From Xenorhabdus mauleonii (lineage in GTDB: Bacteria > Pseudomonadota > Gammaproteobacteria > Enterobacterales > Enterobacteriaceae): a stretch of DNA of 46,130 nucleotides. Made by a program: the position numbers and the translations under genes. A model generated the notes under the pieces. The model ran no database searches and was not told the origin of the DNA. It saw only the letters and a list, made by a program, of their open reading frames with translations. The DNA is taken from contig NZ_FORG01000027.1 of NCBI RefSeq assembly GCF_900113945.1, positions 1 to 46,130 on the forward strand, in the 5' to 3' direction. This document shows, in pieces, positions 8,471-17,122 of the stretch (positions within the stretch are counted from its first letter, which is position 1; every line of letters begins with the position of its first letter).

Positions 8471-9293
8471 ATAATTCACACAGGTCAAAAAACTTTCTTT
8501 TTGCTGTTTTTCTGGCCTGTGTAAATGCATATTCAATAATGCTGAATTCTATAAATCATCATCTAAATGGTGAAATAATATTTAATTTTTAACAGGAATG
8601 ATTTATTGAAATAATATGAAAATTCATGTCATGAATAATTATATTTTTTAAATATTAACAATAATAATATACAATTGAAATAATAACCAATGGTACAAAT
8701 AAGATGTAATATCAACAGTCACCTTATCTAAAAATTCCTCCTCTGAACATTTTAAACTTCGCCTTTGTTTACGTCTTCAACACAAATAAATCAGAATAAA
8801 AAATCAATATTAAAATTTTAACAAAATATTATACCAAACGACTCGCAAAAGAGATTATTTTAAAAGCAAAATAAAGACATTACCTAAACGATTTAGATAA
8901 ATCATTTACTTTTTTAGGTAAATGCAGTAAAAATATGAAATCACCACACCCAAAAGGAACTTTGTAAGAATAAAAATCTAAAAATAAAACCAAGTTAAAA
9001 AATTAGTTGTAAAGTTCAGCTGAAAGATTTTTTTGAGTGGAATTCTATTTGTGATTGTCCCATTCTGTACAACAGAACCACACAGCACGTATTTATACGA
9101 TTTCAATTAGTATTTTCATTAAAAATAATGACGAATAGAAGCAGCGAATTTTTTATTTGCGGTATTCCAATTAAATTAATCTGGTATTTTATCAATCATG
9201 TTCAAAAAACACTGGTGGTTTATTGTATTCAATTGGTTTAAATACCATGCGATTTACAATTACTCTATCTGATGTCATAGGAATGATAATGTC
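8471..9293. other. AT-rich intergenic region upstream of the recombinase gene
   Basis: There is no convincing gene here. Short dyads are present: ATTCATG-T-CATGAAT at 8622-8636; TTACCTAAA (8880-8888) with TTTAGGTAA (8913-8921) enclosing GATTTA-GA-TAAATC; and TTCAGCTGAA at 9015-9024. No long inverted repeats flanking a promoter segment, as expected for a fimbrial phase switch, could be found by eye. Confidence 0.5.
8477..8522 (+). terminator. Possible terminator after cyuA
   Basis: CACACAGG at 8477-8484 pairs with CCTGTGT at 8516-8522 across a long T-rich loop. The loop is large and no U-tract follows, so this is weak. Confidence 0.3.
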
Positions 9294-9857
9294 ATGAAGC
9301 AACGTAAATTTTTAACCCGATACGAAATAGATGCAATTTTGGCAGAAACAAAACAAGGACGTCATGCTGAAAGGGATTACTGCATGCTATTGATGTGTTT
9401 TATTCACGGATTTAGGGTAAGTGAGCTGTGTAACCTACGTTTATCAGATCTTGATTTAAACTCAGCAATTATTCATATCAGGCGGTTGAAAGGAGGACTT
9501 TCTACCACGCACCCTTTGATTCCAGAAGAAATTGAAGCGTTACACAGATGGCTGGTTATTCGTCAGAAATGGCGGGAAGCCGACTCACCCTGGGTGTTCC
9601 TTTCCCAAAAATCGGGGGCAGTTTCACGGCAGCAAGTTTATGGATTATTGAAGCGTTATGGCAAACAGGCATCAGTCAGTGTTTCCCCGCATCCTCATAT
9701 GCTAAGGCATGCCTGTGGCTACGCATTGGCAGATCTCGGCCGTGATACACGCTTGATTCAGGATTATCTTGGGCATCGCAACATTTCACATACTGTTATT
9801 TATACCGCCAGTAATGTGAAACGTTTCTCCAGAATTTGGGAGACACACTCTAAATAA
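9294..9857 (+). CDS. FimB/FimE-type tyrosine recombinase (orphan)
   Basis: This 187-residue, catalytic-domain-only tyrosine recombinase is similar in size and pattern to FimB/FimE/MrpI invertases. The full active-site set is visible: Arg41 (HGFRVSEL), Lys66, His135 and Arg138 (HPHMLRHA), His161 (YLGHRNI) and nucleophile Tyr170 (VIYTAS), spaced as in FimB. Such enzymes invert promoter elements that control fimbriae or other surface factors. Unusually, no fimbrial subunit, chaperone or usher gene is nearby: the downstream genes run on the opposite strand and encode btsT-yjiX-yjiA functions. A perfect 10-bp inverted repeat lies 50 bases behind the stop. The target is unknown. AGGA lies about eleven bases before the ATG, slightly far for a strong ribosome-binding site. 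Confidence 0.9.
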   Translation: MKQRKFLTRYEIDAILAETKQGRHAERDYCMLLMCFIHGFRVSELCNLRLSDLDLNSAIIHIRRLKGGLSTTHPLIPEEIEALHRWLVIRQKWREADSPWVFLSQKSGAVSRQQVYGLLKRYGKQASVSVSPHPHMLRHACGYALADLGRDTRLIQDYLGHRNISHTVIYTASNVKRFSRIWETHSK

Positions 9858-9907
9858 ACGTTTTATTTTTTCTTAATTTTTATCACTAACATGATTTGTT
9901 ATTGTAA

Positions 9908-9937
9908 CAATCTCCACTAACCCGTTTGTGGAGATTG
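9908..9937. repeat. Perfect 10-bp inverted repeat with 10-bp spacer
   Basis: The arms CAATCTCCAC (9908-9917) and GTGGAGATTG (9928-9937) are exact reverse complements around TAACCCGTTT. No T-tract follows, so it is a poor terminator. The geometry resembles a tyrosine-recombinase core site, and it lies 50 bases behind the recombinase gene. Confidence 0.55.
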
Positions 9938-10107
9938 CCTGTAAATGTAAAAGATAAAATGAATACAGCAAACAAATTACCCTATCCCAAATTAAGTCAT
10001 TATTTTTACGCATATGATAAATTCGGTTTATGTATAAGTTTCATTTATTCTGTATTCCAATTGTTAAAATATTAATTTTATTTTTACATAAAATTAAACC
10101 TAATCGC

Positions 10108-10130
10108 GAGAATATATAATTCTCTTTTTA
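10108..10130 (+). terminator. Possible AT-rich terminator
   Basis: GAGAAT and ATTCTC pair around ATATA and are followed by TTTTTA. It could end transcripts coming from the recombinase gene. The stem is weak. Confidence 0.4.
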
Positions 10131-10267
10131 CACATGAGCAGCGAATTGATACAGATTATTTCACTGCTCAATAAAAAATAAGAACTGAGCGGTTACAACT
10201 CCGTACTCTATATATGCTCTACGTTCTCTCTAAGCATTCATTCCACAGCCAATCATTTTACGGGCAG

Positions 10268-11230
10268 TCATTTGACAGACAATGCCGCAAATTTGTCGCG
10301 AATTTTCTGTTCCGGTAAATCCATGCCAATGAAAACCAGCACACTTTCCCGAGTTTCATCAGGTTCCCACTCTCTGTCCCAATCAGCGCTATAAAGGCGT
10401 TGCACTCCCTGAAACAGTAGGCGGCGTGATTCATTCTCAATAGCCAGTATTCCTTTGTAACGCAGTAAATTGTCCGCAAAACTCAGTAACAATTCTTCCA
10501 TTAAATCTGAAACAGCGGCCAGTTCCACCGGATGAGATAGATTAACCACTATCGACCGAATGGTATTTTGTTGTTTAGGCGCGAACCGGAATACAGGTGC
10601 CGAAATGGTCAGATTATCATTCAGCATGAAGCCTTCGATATTGAATAATATGCTTAAATCCGCATCCCCTTGGATGACTTTATAAATAGGTGCCTTCACA
10701 TTGATTCGTTGCAGACGTTCCAGCAAAGCTTCATGATTTGACGCAATATCGGTTTTCGTCAGAAGCACCCTGTCTGCATATCCAACCTGTGCCTGTGCAA
10801 TGGGAAAGCGATCTAATTGTTGAGTTGCATGGACAGCATCCACCAGCGTAATAATGCCATCCAATAAAAAGCGCTGGCACAGGATTTCATGGGAGAAAAA
10901 AGTCTGCGTGATTGGGCCGGGATCTGCCATCCCCGTACATTCGATTATCAAGCGGTCAAAATAGATTTGGCCTTTATCCATACTGTCCAGCAGATCGAGC
11001 AAAGCATCTTCCAGCTCATTTGAACGGCTACAGCAGATACATCCATTGCTTAATGTCTTAATCTGAGTCGCACGCTCACCGATTAATTCGTTATCAATGG
11101 GAACTTCACCAAACTCATTTTCAATGACTGCAATTTTATAACCGTGCTCAGCATTGAGAATATGACGCAGCAGCGTCGTTTTACCTGATCCCAAAAAACC
11201 GGTCAGGATGGTAACTGATATTGGTTGCAT
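10268..11230 (-). CDS. yjiA: COG0523/CobW-family GTPase YjiA
   Basis: This 320-residue P-loop GTPase of the G3E (COG0523) group, members of which act as metal chaperones or insertases, matches E. coli YjiA in length and motifs. Visible are Walker A GFLGSGKTTLL, the ENEFGEVPIDN segment, and the metal-binding CxCC motif in LSNGCICCSR; TKTD serves as the nucleotide-specificity motif. The C-terminal CobW domain covers about residues 210-315. It is the last gene of the btsT-yjiX-yjiA cluster, as in E. coli. The cognate metal protein is unknown. The yjiX gene lies 92 bases upstream, on the same strand. Confidence 0.9.
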   Translation of the reverse strand: MQPISVTILTGFLGSGKTTLLRHILNAEHGYKIAVIENEFGEVPIDNELIGERATQIKTLSNGCICCSRSNELEDALLDLLDSMDKGQIYFDRLIIECTGMADPGPITQTFFSHEILCQRFLLDGIITLVDAVHATQQLDRFPIAQAQVGYADRVLLTKTDIASNHEALLERLQRINVKAPIYKVIQGDADLSILFNIEGFMLNDNLTISAPVFRFAPKQQNTIRSIVVNLSHPVELAAVSDLMEELLLSFADNLLRYKGILAIENESRRLLFQGVQRLYSADWDREWEPDETRESVLVFIGMDLPEQKIRDKFAALSVK

Positions 11231-11322
11231 TTTTAGTTTTCCGCTTGCTAATCGCTTTTTGCCTATTCATGTCATGACTTCTTCAGGGTGTTACTTTTTT
11301 ACTGCGTTAACATTGTGTTTCC

Positions 11323-11526
11323 CTAACAACAACGCATGCCGCCTTTTCCATCACCGCCATAGCGCGCATTTTGGCGTTCACGAAAAAACTCTTCATAAGT
11401 CATATAAGGCTGATCAGGATGATTCTCTTTCATGTGTTGTACATAGGTATCGTAATCAGGAACACCAACCAGCATACGGGCAGCCTGTCCCAAATATTTA
11501 CCTGCGCGGCCAAGATTGCCAAACAT
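11323..11526 (-). CDS. yjiX: YbdD/YjiX family small protein
   Basis: This 67-residue protein has the YbdD/YjiX signature: [20 protein letters not shown] near the start and [20 protein letters not shown] in the middle, ending GGMRCC. A GGAGAA ribosome-binding site precedes the ATG. Genes of this family always sit next to CstA-family carbon transporters, here btsT, and they are thought to help them, but the biochemical role is not established. The two C-terminal cysteines could bind metal or be modified (speculation). Confidence 0.9.
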   Translation of the reverse strand: MFGNLGRAGKYLGQAARMLVGVPDYDTYVQHMKENHPDQPYMTYEEFFRERQNARYGGDGKGGMRCC

Positions 11527-11601
11527 AGCTGTTCTCCAAGCGAATTTTTTGCAAAGACATTATCTGCAAAAACACTATCTGAAAAAACCAGTTCTCAAAA
11601 A

Positions 11602-11638
11602 ATACCCCACATAATACAAAGCTGATTATGCGGGGTAT
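11602..11638 (-). terminator. Strong intrinsic terminator between btsT and yjiX
   Basis: ATACCCCACATAAT and ATTATGCGGGGTAT form a 14-bp stem with one G-U wobble on the minus-strand RNA, followed on that strand by six T residues. It should stop most btsT transcripts before yjiX, giving lower yjiX-yjiA expression. Imperfect direct repeats (ACATTATCTGCAAA and ACACTATCTGAAAA) lie between it and yjiX. Confidence 0.8.
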
Positions 11639-11714
11639 CGCGTTTACTGATATTGCGTGATGTAGTTTATACCTTGGATATATTCCTTGGGTTTAAACCG
11701 CATACCCTGACAAA

Positions 11715-13868
11715 TCAGTGCGTAGAGGAAACTTTTACCCCACCTTCAGGAACCGGAACATAAGGCGTTTCTTTATCTGAACGCTCCGGGTTTTTGCTCG
11801 CTTTTATCGCCGCCTTGATACCATAAATAATGATGCTGTATACCACCACAAAGAACAGGATACTTAATCCCGCATTGGTATAGTTGTTCACAACAATATG
11901 GTTCATGTTGCTGATTTGCTGGGCCGTCAAGTCGGCGCCACCTTCAGCGATCCGCTTCTTGTACTCTTTAGCAAGGAAAAGGAAGCCTTCAAGGCGTGGA
12001 TTGTCACTGAATAATTTCAGTCCCAACGCCCATGTCGTACAAAGCAGTAACCACACCGCAGGAATCACCGTTACCCAGATATACTTGGTGCGCTTCATCT
12101 TGATTAAGACAACGGTGCCCAAGACCAGTGCAACCGCTGCCAGCATCTGGTTAGAGATACCAAACAGTGGCCACAGGCTCTTAACGCCGCCCAACGGATC
12201 AACCACGCCCTGATACAGCAGATAGCCCCATAGGCCCACACAGCCCGCTGTACCAATGATGCCGGCAATCAGAGAATCGGTTTTTTTGAGGAATGGAACA
12301 AAATTACCCAAGAGATCTTGCAACATGAAGCGGCCAGAACGGGTACCGGCATCCAGCGCCGTCAGAATAAACAGAGCCTCAAACAAAATCCCGAAGTGAT
12401 ACCAGAAGCCCATGTCCGCCGCAGGTATTATCTGATGGAATACATGTGCAATCCCTACCGCTAAGGTAGGCGCTCCACCAGCACGGTTCAGGACAGACGG
12501 TTCACCAATGTCTTTTGCTGTTTGCAAAATCTGGTCAGGGGAAATAACAAAGCCCCAAGAACTGACAGTCGCCGCCGCATGGGTTGTTACCTCTTTCAGA
12601 GATTCCATGATCATGGGTGCCTCTGCCGTGCCCAGATTATGCAGGTCAGGCATCGTGATACCCAGTGCAGCCGGTGGCGTATTCATGGCAAAGTACAGGC
12701 CCGGTTCAATGATGGAGGCAGCAACCAACGCCATGACCGCAACAAATGATTCCATCAGCATGGCACCATAACCGATGAAACGGGCATCGGTTTCGTTTGC
12801 CAGCAATTTAGGCGTAGTTCCCGAAGAAATCAGGGCATGGAAGCCAGACACTGCACCACAAGCAATCGTAATGAACAAGAATGGGAACAGAGTACCTTTC
12901 CAAACTGGCCCGCTGCCATCAATATATTGTGTCACTGCCGGCATTTTCAGCTCTGGGTTCAGGATAACGATCCCAATCGCAAGGCCAACAATCACACCGA
13001 TTTTCAGGAAAGTTGCCAAATAATCACGTGGTGCCAGAATGAGCCAGACCGGCAACAATGCGGAGATAAAAGCATAGCCAATCAGTGCATAAGTAATGGT
13101 TGTGTCTTTGAAAGTCAGTGCAGGGCCCCAATAAGGATCTGCTGCGACAACCCCACCAAACCAAATGGCGGCAATTAACATGATAATGCCAATGACCGAG
13201 ACTTCACCAACACGCCCCGGACGGATATATCGCATGTATATCCCCATGAAAAGCGCGATTGGCACAGTTGAGCACACTGTAAATACGCCCCACGGACTTT
13301 CTGCCAAGGCCTTCACGACAATCAGGGCCAGCACCGCCAGAATAATGATCATAATTAAGAAGCATCCAAACAGGGCTATCGTACCCGGTACACGCCCCAT
13401 TTCTTCTTTAACTATCTCACCTAATGACGAGCCATTGCGACGGGAAGAGATAAACAGCACCATAAAGTCCTGTACAGCACCGGCAAGTACTACCCCCGCC
13501 AACAACCACAATGTTCCCGGCAGATATCCTACCTGTGCTGCCAGTACCGGCCCGACCAACGGCCCTGCGCCGGCAATGGCGGCAAAGTGGTGGCCAAACA
13601 ACACATTTTTATTGGTCGGAACATAATTCAATCCATCATTATTCACGACCGCAGGGGTTGCCCTGGTTGCATCCAGTTTCATCACTTTGGTAGCGATATA
13701 AAGGCTGTAGTACCGATAAGCCACCAAATACACAGCGACGGATGCAACAATGATCCATAGCGCACTGACGTGTTCTCCCCGACGCAGTGCGACAACGCCA
13801 AGGCAAAATGCGCCAATAATTCCCAATATCATCCAGGGGATGTGTTTTAACAATTTATTATTGTTCAT
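11715..13868 (-). CDS. btsT: Pyruvate:H+ symporter BtsT (CstA family)
   Basis: This 717-residue inner-membrane transporter has about eighteen hydrophobic segments and matches E. coli BtsT (YjiY) in length. The CstA-family motifs FGHHFAAIAGAGPLVGPVLA and CGAVSGFHALISSGTT are present. BtsT imports pyruvate with protons; the paralogue CstA has a similar role. The yjiX and yjiA genes downstream on the same strand favour BtsT over CstA, whose usual neighbour is ybdD alone. An AAGGAAG ribosome-binding site precedes the ATG. A perfect CRP-type half-site pair lies about 250 bases upstream. The BtsS/BtsR two-component genes are not in the window. Confidence 0.9.
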   Translation of the reverse strand: MNNNKLLKHIPWMILGIIGAFCLGVVALRRGEHVSALWIIVASVAVYLVAYRYYSLYIATKVMKLDATRATPAVVNNDGLNYVPTNKNVLFGHHFAAIAGAGPLVGPVLAAQVGYLPGTLWLLAGVVLAGAVQDFMVLFISSRRNGSSLGEIVKEEMGRVPGTIALFGCFLIMIIILAVLALIVVKALAESPWGVFTVCSTVPIALFMGIYMRYIRPGRVGEVSVIGIIMLIAAIWFGGVVAADPYWGPALTFKDTTITYALIGYAFISALLPVWLILAPRDYLATFLKIGVIVGLAIGIVILNPELKMPAVTQYIDGSGPVWKGTLFPFLFITIACGAVSGFHALISSGTTPKLLANETDARFIGYGAMLMESFVAVMALVAASIIEPGLYFAMNTPPAALGITMPDLHNLGTAEAPMIMESLKEVTTHAAATVSSWGFVISPDQILQTAKDIGEPSVLNRAGGAPTLAVGIAHVFHQIIPAADMGFWYHFGILFEALFILTALDAGTRSGRFMLQDLLGNFVPFLKKTDSLIAGIIGTAGCVGLWGYLLYQGVVDPLGGVKSLWPLFGISNQMLAAVALVLGTVVLIKMKRTKYIWVTVIPAVWLLLCTTWALGLKLFSDNPRLEGFLFLAKEYKKRIAEGGADLTAQQISNMNHIVVNNYTNAGLSILFFVVVYSIIIYGIKAAIKASKNPERSDKETPYVPVPEGGVKVSSTH

Positions 13869-14114
13869 AAAACTTCCTTTCCAAGGTCAGACGAACAGCA
13901 AGTCACTATTTAATTTTTACTTCCTTTTCCATAAACCGGCTACTTAATAACCGGAAGGAAGTTATACCCATAACAGGTATATACTCCTCGCCACATTGCC
14001 CTATGATATAAAACTTCCCCTTTGCTATTAGCAGGATCTGAGCCAGCGGTTGCATTCCCTATTAAGCGGTCAAAATCCTTAAATCAGTGGTTAGCACACA
14101 GGAATAATGCAACA

Positions 14115-14140
14115 AGTTTTGTGAAGTAACTCACAGCTTA
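14115..14140 (-). promoter_or_regulatory. CRP-binding site upstream of btsT
   Basis: TGTGA (14120-14124), six bases, then TCACA (14131-14135) is an exact core CRP consensus. It sits between the end of the OpgE-like gene and btsT. E. coli btsT is known to depend on cAMP-CRP as well as BtsSR. The distance of about 250 bases to the start codon implies a long 5' leader or an upstream promoter. Confidence 0.65.
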
Positions 14141-14155
14141 AAAGTTCACAATTCG

Positions 14156-15730
14156 TTAATTCAGGTTAATGGCATCATCCTGCAATTGTTTAAAGTCTTT
14201 GTATTCACCGCTGAATGAAATCACAGTATGTTGATCCTGACATTCTTGGTTGGAAAACCAATTGCATTCAGATGCCAGACGCGATTCCGCAACGCCCAAC
14301 CATGTCGCGAGCATGGGCAACAGATGCAGGCCATTGCGGTCGGCATCCACTGTGCTTTTATCGGAATAATCATAGCCAGTGACAATAAAAGGAACTTGAT
14401 AATTCTGTTTATTATCATCGCCATGCGTCAGGTTTTCGTTATCCGTGTTTTTACCGACAAACGACAATCCGTGATCTGAAAAATACAGCATCGTCCAATG
14501 TAATTTATTTTGGTTGGCTGTGTTTTCAATTTTAGCCAGCAAGCTATCGGTATTGTGGATGCTCTGGATATAGCACGAGATATTTTGGGAATGAAAATAG
14601 GTCGTGAAGTGCCCGTCAGTTCTCGCACAAGGTTGTGGATGTGAGCCCATGAGGTGAATGACAATCAGCTTCCTTTTCTTGTCACTCTTGGCGTTATCCT
14701 CATTTTTTAACGCATTGCGGATATAGGGCAATAGATTCTCATCTGGCATATAACTACGGTCATCCGAGCTGCCTTCCTTTAGAAAAGTATAATGATTGGC
14801 TTGTTGCCCAATCAGAGCGACAGGAGAATCAAACCCTCCTTTCATGCCTTGGTTGGAAAGCCAGTATGTTTCAAATCCCGCTTTTTTCGCCAGTGAAATA
14901 ATACTGTTATTCAATTGAATTTCATTTGCTTCGCGAATCGCCAAAGAATTCGTCAGCGATAACTGGGTTGAAGGGGCTGAGGAAATATAATGCGTGAATT
15001 TTGTTGCATTGGCCTTCTCTAGCCACGGCGTATTTTTAACCGGGAAACCATAGCCATTCAAAAAATCTTTGCGTGCACTTTCACCAATCACCATGATGTA
15101 TGTGTCATATTTTTCATCCTTGATAACCGGCTGCCAATCATCTTGATTTTTTATAATTCTGGCAAAGCGGCTATTTTCTGACATCACTTGCGTGTAACTA
15201 GAATAGGCATCTTGGAAAAAACGGATTTCAGGCAAACTCGTACTCAAAAGTATCGAACTATCGCTAAAATTTGATTTAATATACCCTTTAACTGGTGACC
15301 AAAAAGCCGGAATGAAAAACAGGGCAAATAACCATTTCTTACCTTTGCCTGATAAGGTAATGTTTAATTTAAATGAAAACACCATCAGAACCAGAATGGC
15401 TATTGCAGTTAAATAGGTTGAAAACGGAAGCCCAGTGATATATTCCAATGTTTCATTCTTATTAGTATAAAGCAACGAGCCTACCGCATTGATATCGGGA
15501 TAACCGTAATTGAGGCCAATTGGCGTATACGCCATACCTATCAATGAAAAGAATACAATCAGAAATAGATATGCCTGTTTATTAATTGCGCCAATTAATA
15601 AGAAAAACATATAAGCACTGACAACATATATTAGTTTTAATTGATATCCCAAACTTTGATGTATTAGAAAGATAAGTAAAAAAAGAGCAATAAAATAAGG
15701 AAAGTTCTTATTTTTTTGAAAGAAAGACAT
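14156..15730 (-). CDS. opgE: Phosphoethanolamine transferase, OpgE (YbiP)-like
   Basis: This 524-residue inner-membrane enzyme has about five N-terminal membrane helices (roughly residues 1-150) and a periplasmic sulfatase/alkaline-phosphatase fold from about residue 200. Metal and nucleophile motifs are seen: VIGESARKD, the Thr in the APSTQLSLT segment, LIVIHLMGSHPQPC and LYFSDHGLSF. The sequence follows E. coli OpgE (527 residues), which adds phosphoethanolamine to osmoregulated periplasmic glucans, more closely than EptA or EptB. Lipid A as the target cannot be excluded. It is a single gene, with btsT downstream on the same strand after 287 bases. Confidence 0.75.
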   Translation of the reverse strand: MSFFQKNKNFPYFIALFLLIFLIHQSLGYQLKLIYVVSAYMFFLLIGAINKQAYLFLIVFFSLIGMAYTPIGLNYGYPDINAVGSLLYTNKNETLEYITGLPFSTYLTAIAILVLMVFSFKLNITLSGKGKKWLFALFFIPAFWSPVKGYIKSNFSDSSILLSTSLPEIRFFQDAYSSYTQVMSENSRFARIIKNQDDWQPVIKDEKYDTYIMVIGESARKDFLNGYGFPVKNTPWLEKANATKFTHYISSAPSTQLSLTNSLAIREANEIQLNNSIISLAKKAGFETYWLSNQGMKGGFDSPVALIGQQANHYTFLKEGSSDDRSYMPDENLLPYIRNALKNEDNAKSDKKRKLIVIHLMGSHPQPCARTDGHFTTYFHSQNISCYIQSIHNTDSLLAKIENTANQNKLHWTMLYFSDHGLSFVGKNTDNENLTHGDDNKQNYQVPFIVTGYDYSDKSTVDADRNGLHLLPMLATWLGVAESRLASECNWFSNQECQDQHTVISFSGEYKDFKQLQDDAINLN

Positions 15731-15818
15731 AGTAACCCTGTAAATTTATAGCACGCATTAAAATAGAACCAAATCAGCTAATACTGGCTGAATGTTCCAT
15801 TACATTCTGGATGTGATG

Positions 15819-16026
15819 TATACCCATTGGATTTCAAGGTGCGGCGCAACGGCAAGAAACGACAAATCCATTTCCGACGGACTTGCCCAGCCTAAAGCTG
15901 GCCTCCATGAAGAAGTTGGAGGCTTTCATTAATCCCCAAAAGCATAGATAAACCGCATGCTTATAAGCGGTGGCTTGGAGTGAGCGCAGCTAACAAACAC
16001 TGCAACTTGAAATACGGCAGGTGTAT
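15819..16026. repeat. ERIC-like element with internal insertion
   Basis: The left end (TATACCCATTGGATTTCAAG) and right end (CTGCAACTTGAAATACGGCA, then GGTGTAT) are inverted repeats of the ERIC/IRU type; the right part also keeps CTTGGAGTGAGCGCAGC, close to the ERIC core. The length of about 208 bp exceeds the usual about 127 bp. The surplus is a middle stretch with its own hairpins, including GCCTCCA (15901-15907) with TGGAGGC (15917-15923). Confidence 0.75.
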
Positions 16027-16027
16027 T

Positions 16028-16063
16028 TTAACCCAATACGATTTATTCACAATATTGGGTTAA
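16028..16063 (-). terminator. Hairpin at the 3' end of the methionine aminopeptidase gene
   Basis: TTAACCCAATA (16028-16038) and TATTGGGTTAA (16053-16063) form a perfect 11-bp stem. On the minus strand it is followed by an AT-rich sequence. It probably ends the aminopeptidase transcript. Confidence 0.55.
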
Positions 16064-16098
16064 CTTACTATTTGAAATCCATTGCGTATAAGGCGTAT

Positions 16099-16908
16099 TT
16101 AACGATGGATTGACAGGAAATGTTCAAAAGCCTCACGTTCTTCATCCCGTAAGGTCAATACCTTGAAACCATCACTCGTCACCAAAATGGTATGCTCAAA
16201 CTGAGCCGATAACCGACGATCTTTCGTTGTCACAGTCCAACCGTCTTTATGTAACTTAATATCCTTTTTACCTTGGTTAATCATCGGCTCAATCGTAAAA
16301 GTCATCCCCTCTTCCAAGACTGTGCCTTCACCTGCGTTACCATAATGCACAACCTGCGGCTCTTCATGCATCGTGCGACCAATTCCGTGCCCACAATATT
16401 CGCGCACCACGGTGTAATTATTCGCTTCAGCATGTTGCTGTATCGTATAACCGATATCTCCCAATGTCGCTCCCGGCTTAACAATCTGAATCGCCTTATA
16501 TAAACACTCCTGCGTGATATCAACTAAACGCTTGGCATGGGAAGGAACTTCACCGACGCAAAATGTAATGCTGCTATCGCCATAATAACCCTCTTTTTTG
16601 ACGGTCACATCAACGTTGACAATATCTCCGTTCTTTAATCTTTTTTCAGAAGGCCAGCCGTGACAAACAACATGATTGACCGAGGTATTGACGGTATAAG
16701 GAAAACCGTATTGCCCCAAACTTCCCGGTATGGCATCAAGAGTATTGATAATGTAATCATGACAAAATGAATCAATTTCCAGTGTGGTTATGCCCGGCAC
16801 AATGATGGGGCGAACGGCTTCAAGCACCTGCCCTGTCAGACGTCCCGCGATTTCCATTTTTCTTATTTCATCCGCGTCTTTTATCAAAATTCTGTTGCTA
16901 TTTGTCAT
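16099..16908 (-). CDS. map: Type I methionine aminopeptidase (divergent copy)
   Basis: This 269-residue cytosolic metallopeptidase removes N-terminal Met from nascent proteins. All expected ligands and catalytic residues are present by motif: His in NHVVCHGWP, Asp in NVDVTV, Asp in GYYGDSS, His in REYCGHGIGRTMHEEP, Glu in MTFTIEPM and Glu in QFEHT. It matches E. coli Map along its length but is clearly divergent. The housekeeping map normally sits beside rpsB; here the neighbours are a TonB receptor and an ERIC element, so this is likely a second, accessory copy. AAGAGA serves as the ribosome-binding site. Its specific role is unknown. Confidence 0.9.
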   Translation of the reverse strand: MTNSNRILIKDADEIRKMEIAGRLTGQVLEAVRPIIVPGITTLEIDSFCHDYIINTLDAIPGSLGQYGFPYTVNTSVNHVVCHGWPSEKRLKNGDIVNVDVTVKKEGYYGDSSITFCVGEVPSHAKRLVDITQECLYKAIQIVKPGATLGDIGYTIQQHAEANNYTVVREYCGHGIGRTMHEEPQVVHYGNAGEGTVLEEGMTFTIEPMINQGKKDIKLHKDGWTVTTKDRRLSAQFEHTILVTSDGFKVLTLRDEEREAFEHFLSIHR

Positions 16909-17057
16909 CTGTTTTTCTCTTAATGTGAGATACGTAGGTTCCTTTTTAATAATGCACTGGCATTCGTAAACAATTCAAGACACCGTTTATGCTAAATACT
17001 TATAGTTATTATGTTTTACAGACCAATAACTTGTGTCATAAACAAAACTTCGGCAAA

Positions 17058-17088
17058 AAATACCCACTCAAAGTATAAGCGGGTATTT
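17058..17088 (-). terminator. Intrinsic terminator of the TonB-dependent receptor gene
   Basis: AAATACCCACT and AGCGGGTATTT form an 11-bp stem; on the minus strand a run of T residues follows. It lies just downstream of the receptor stop codon. Confidence 0.8.
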
Positions 17089-17122
17089 CAATCAATCAGC
17101 CACGCGGTTAAACAAATGCTGC

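Larger units (their letters stand above)
9858..10267. other. Intergenic region between convergent recombinase and yjiA genes
   Basis: This AT-rich stretch has no gene. It contains the inverted repeat at 9908-9937, the weak hairpin at 10108-10130, and TGAGCAG (10135-10141) pairing with CTGCTCA (10164-10170), which may lie at the 3' end of the yjiA transcript. Confidence 0.5.

Noticed and set aside
13165..13626. 153-codon plus-strand frame inside btsT
   Set aside because: It is the antisense shadow of a clearly conserved transporter gene and has no ribosome-binding site.
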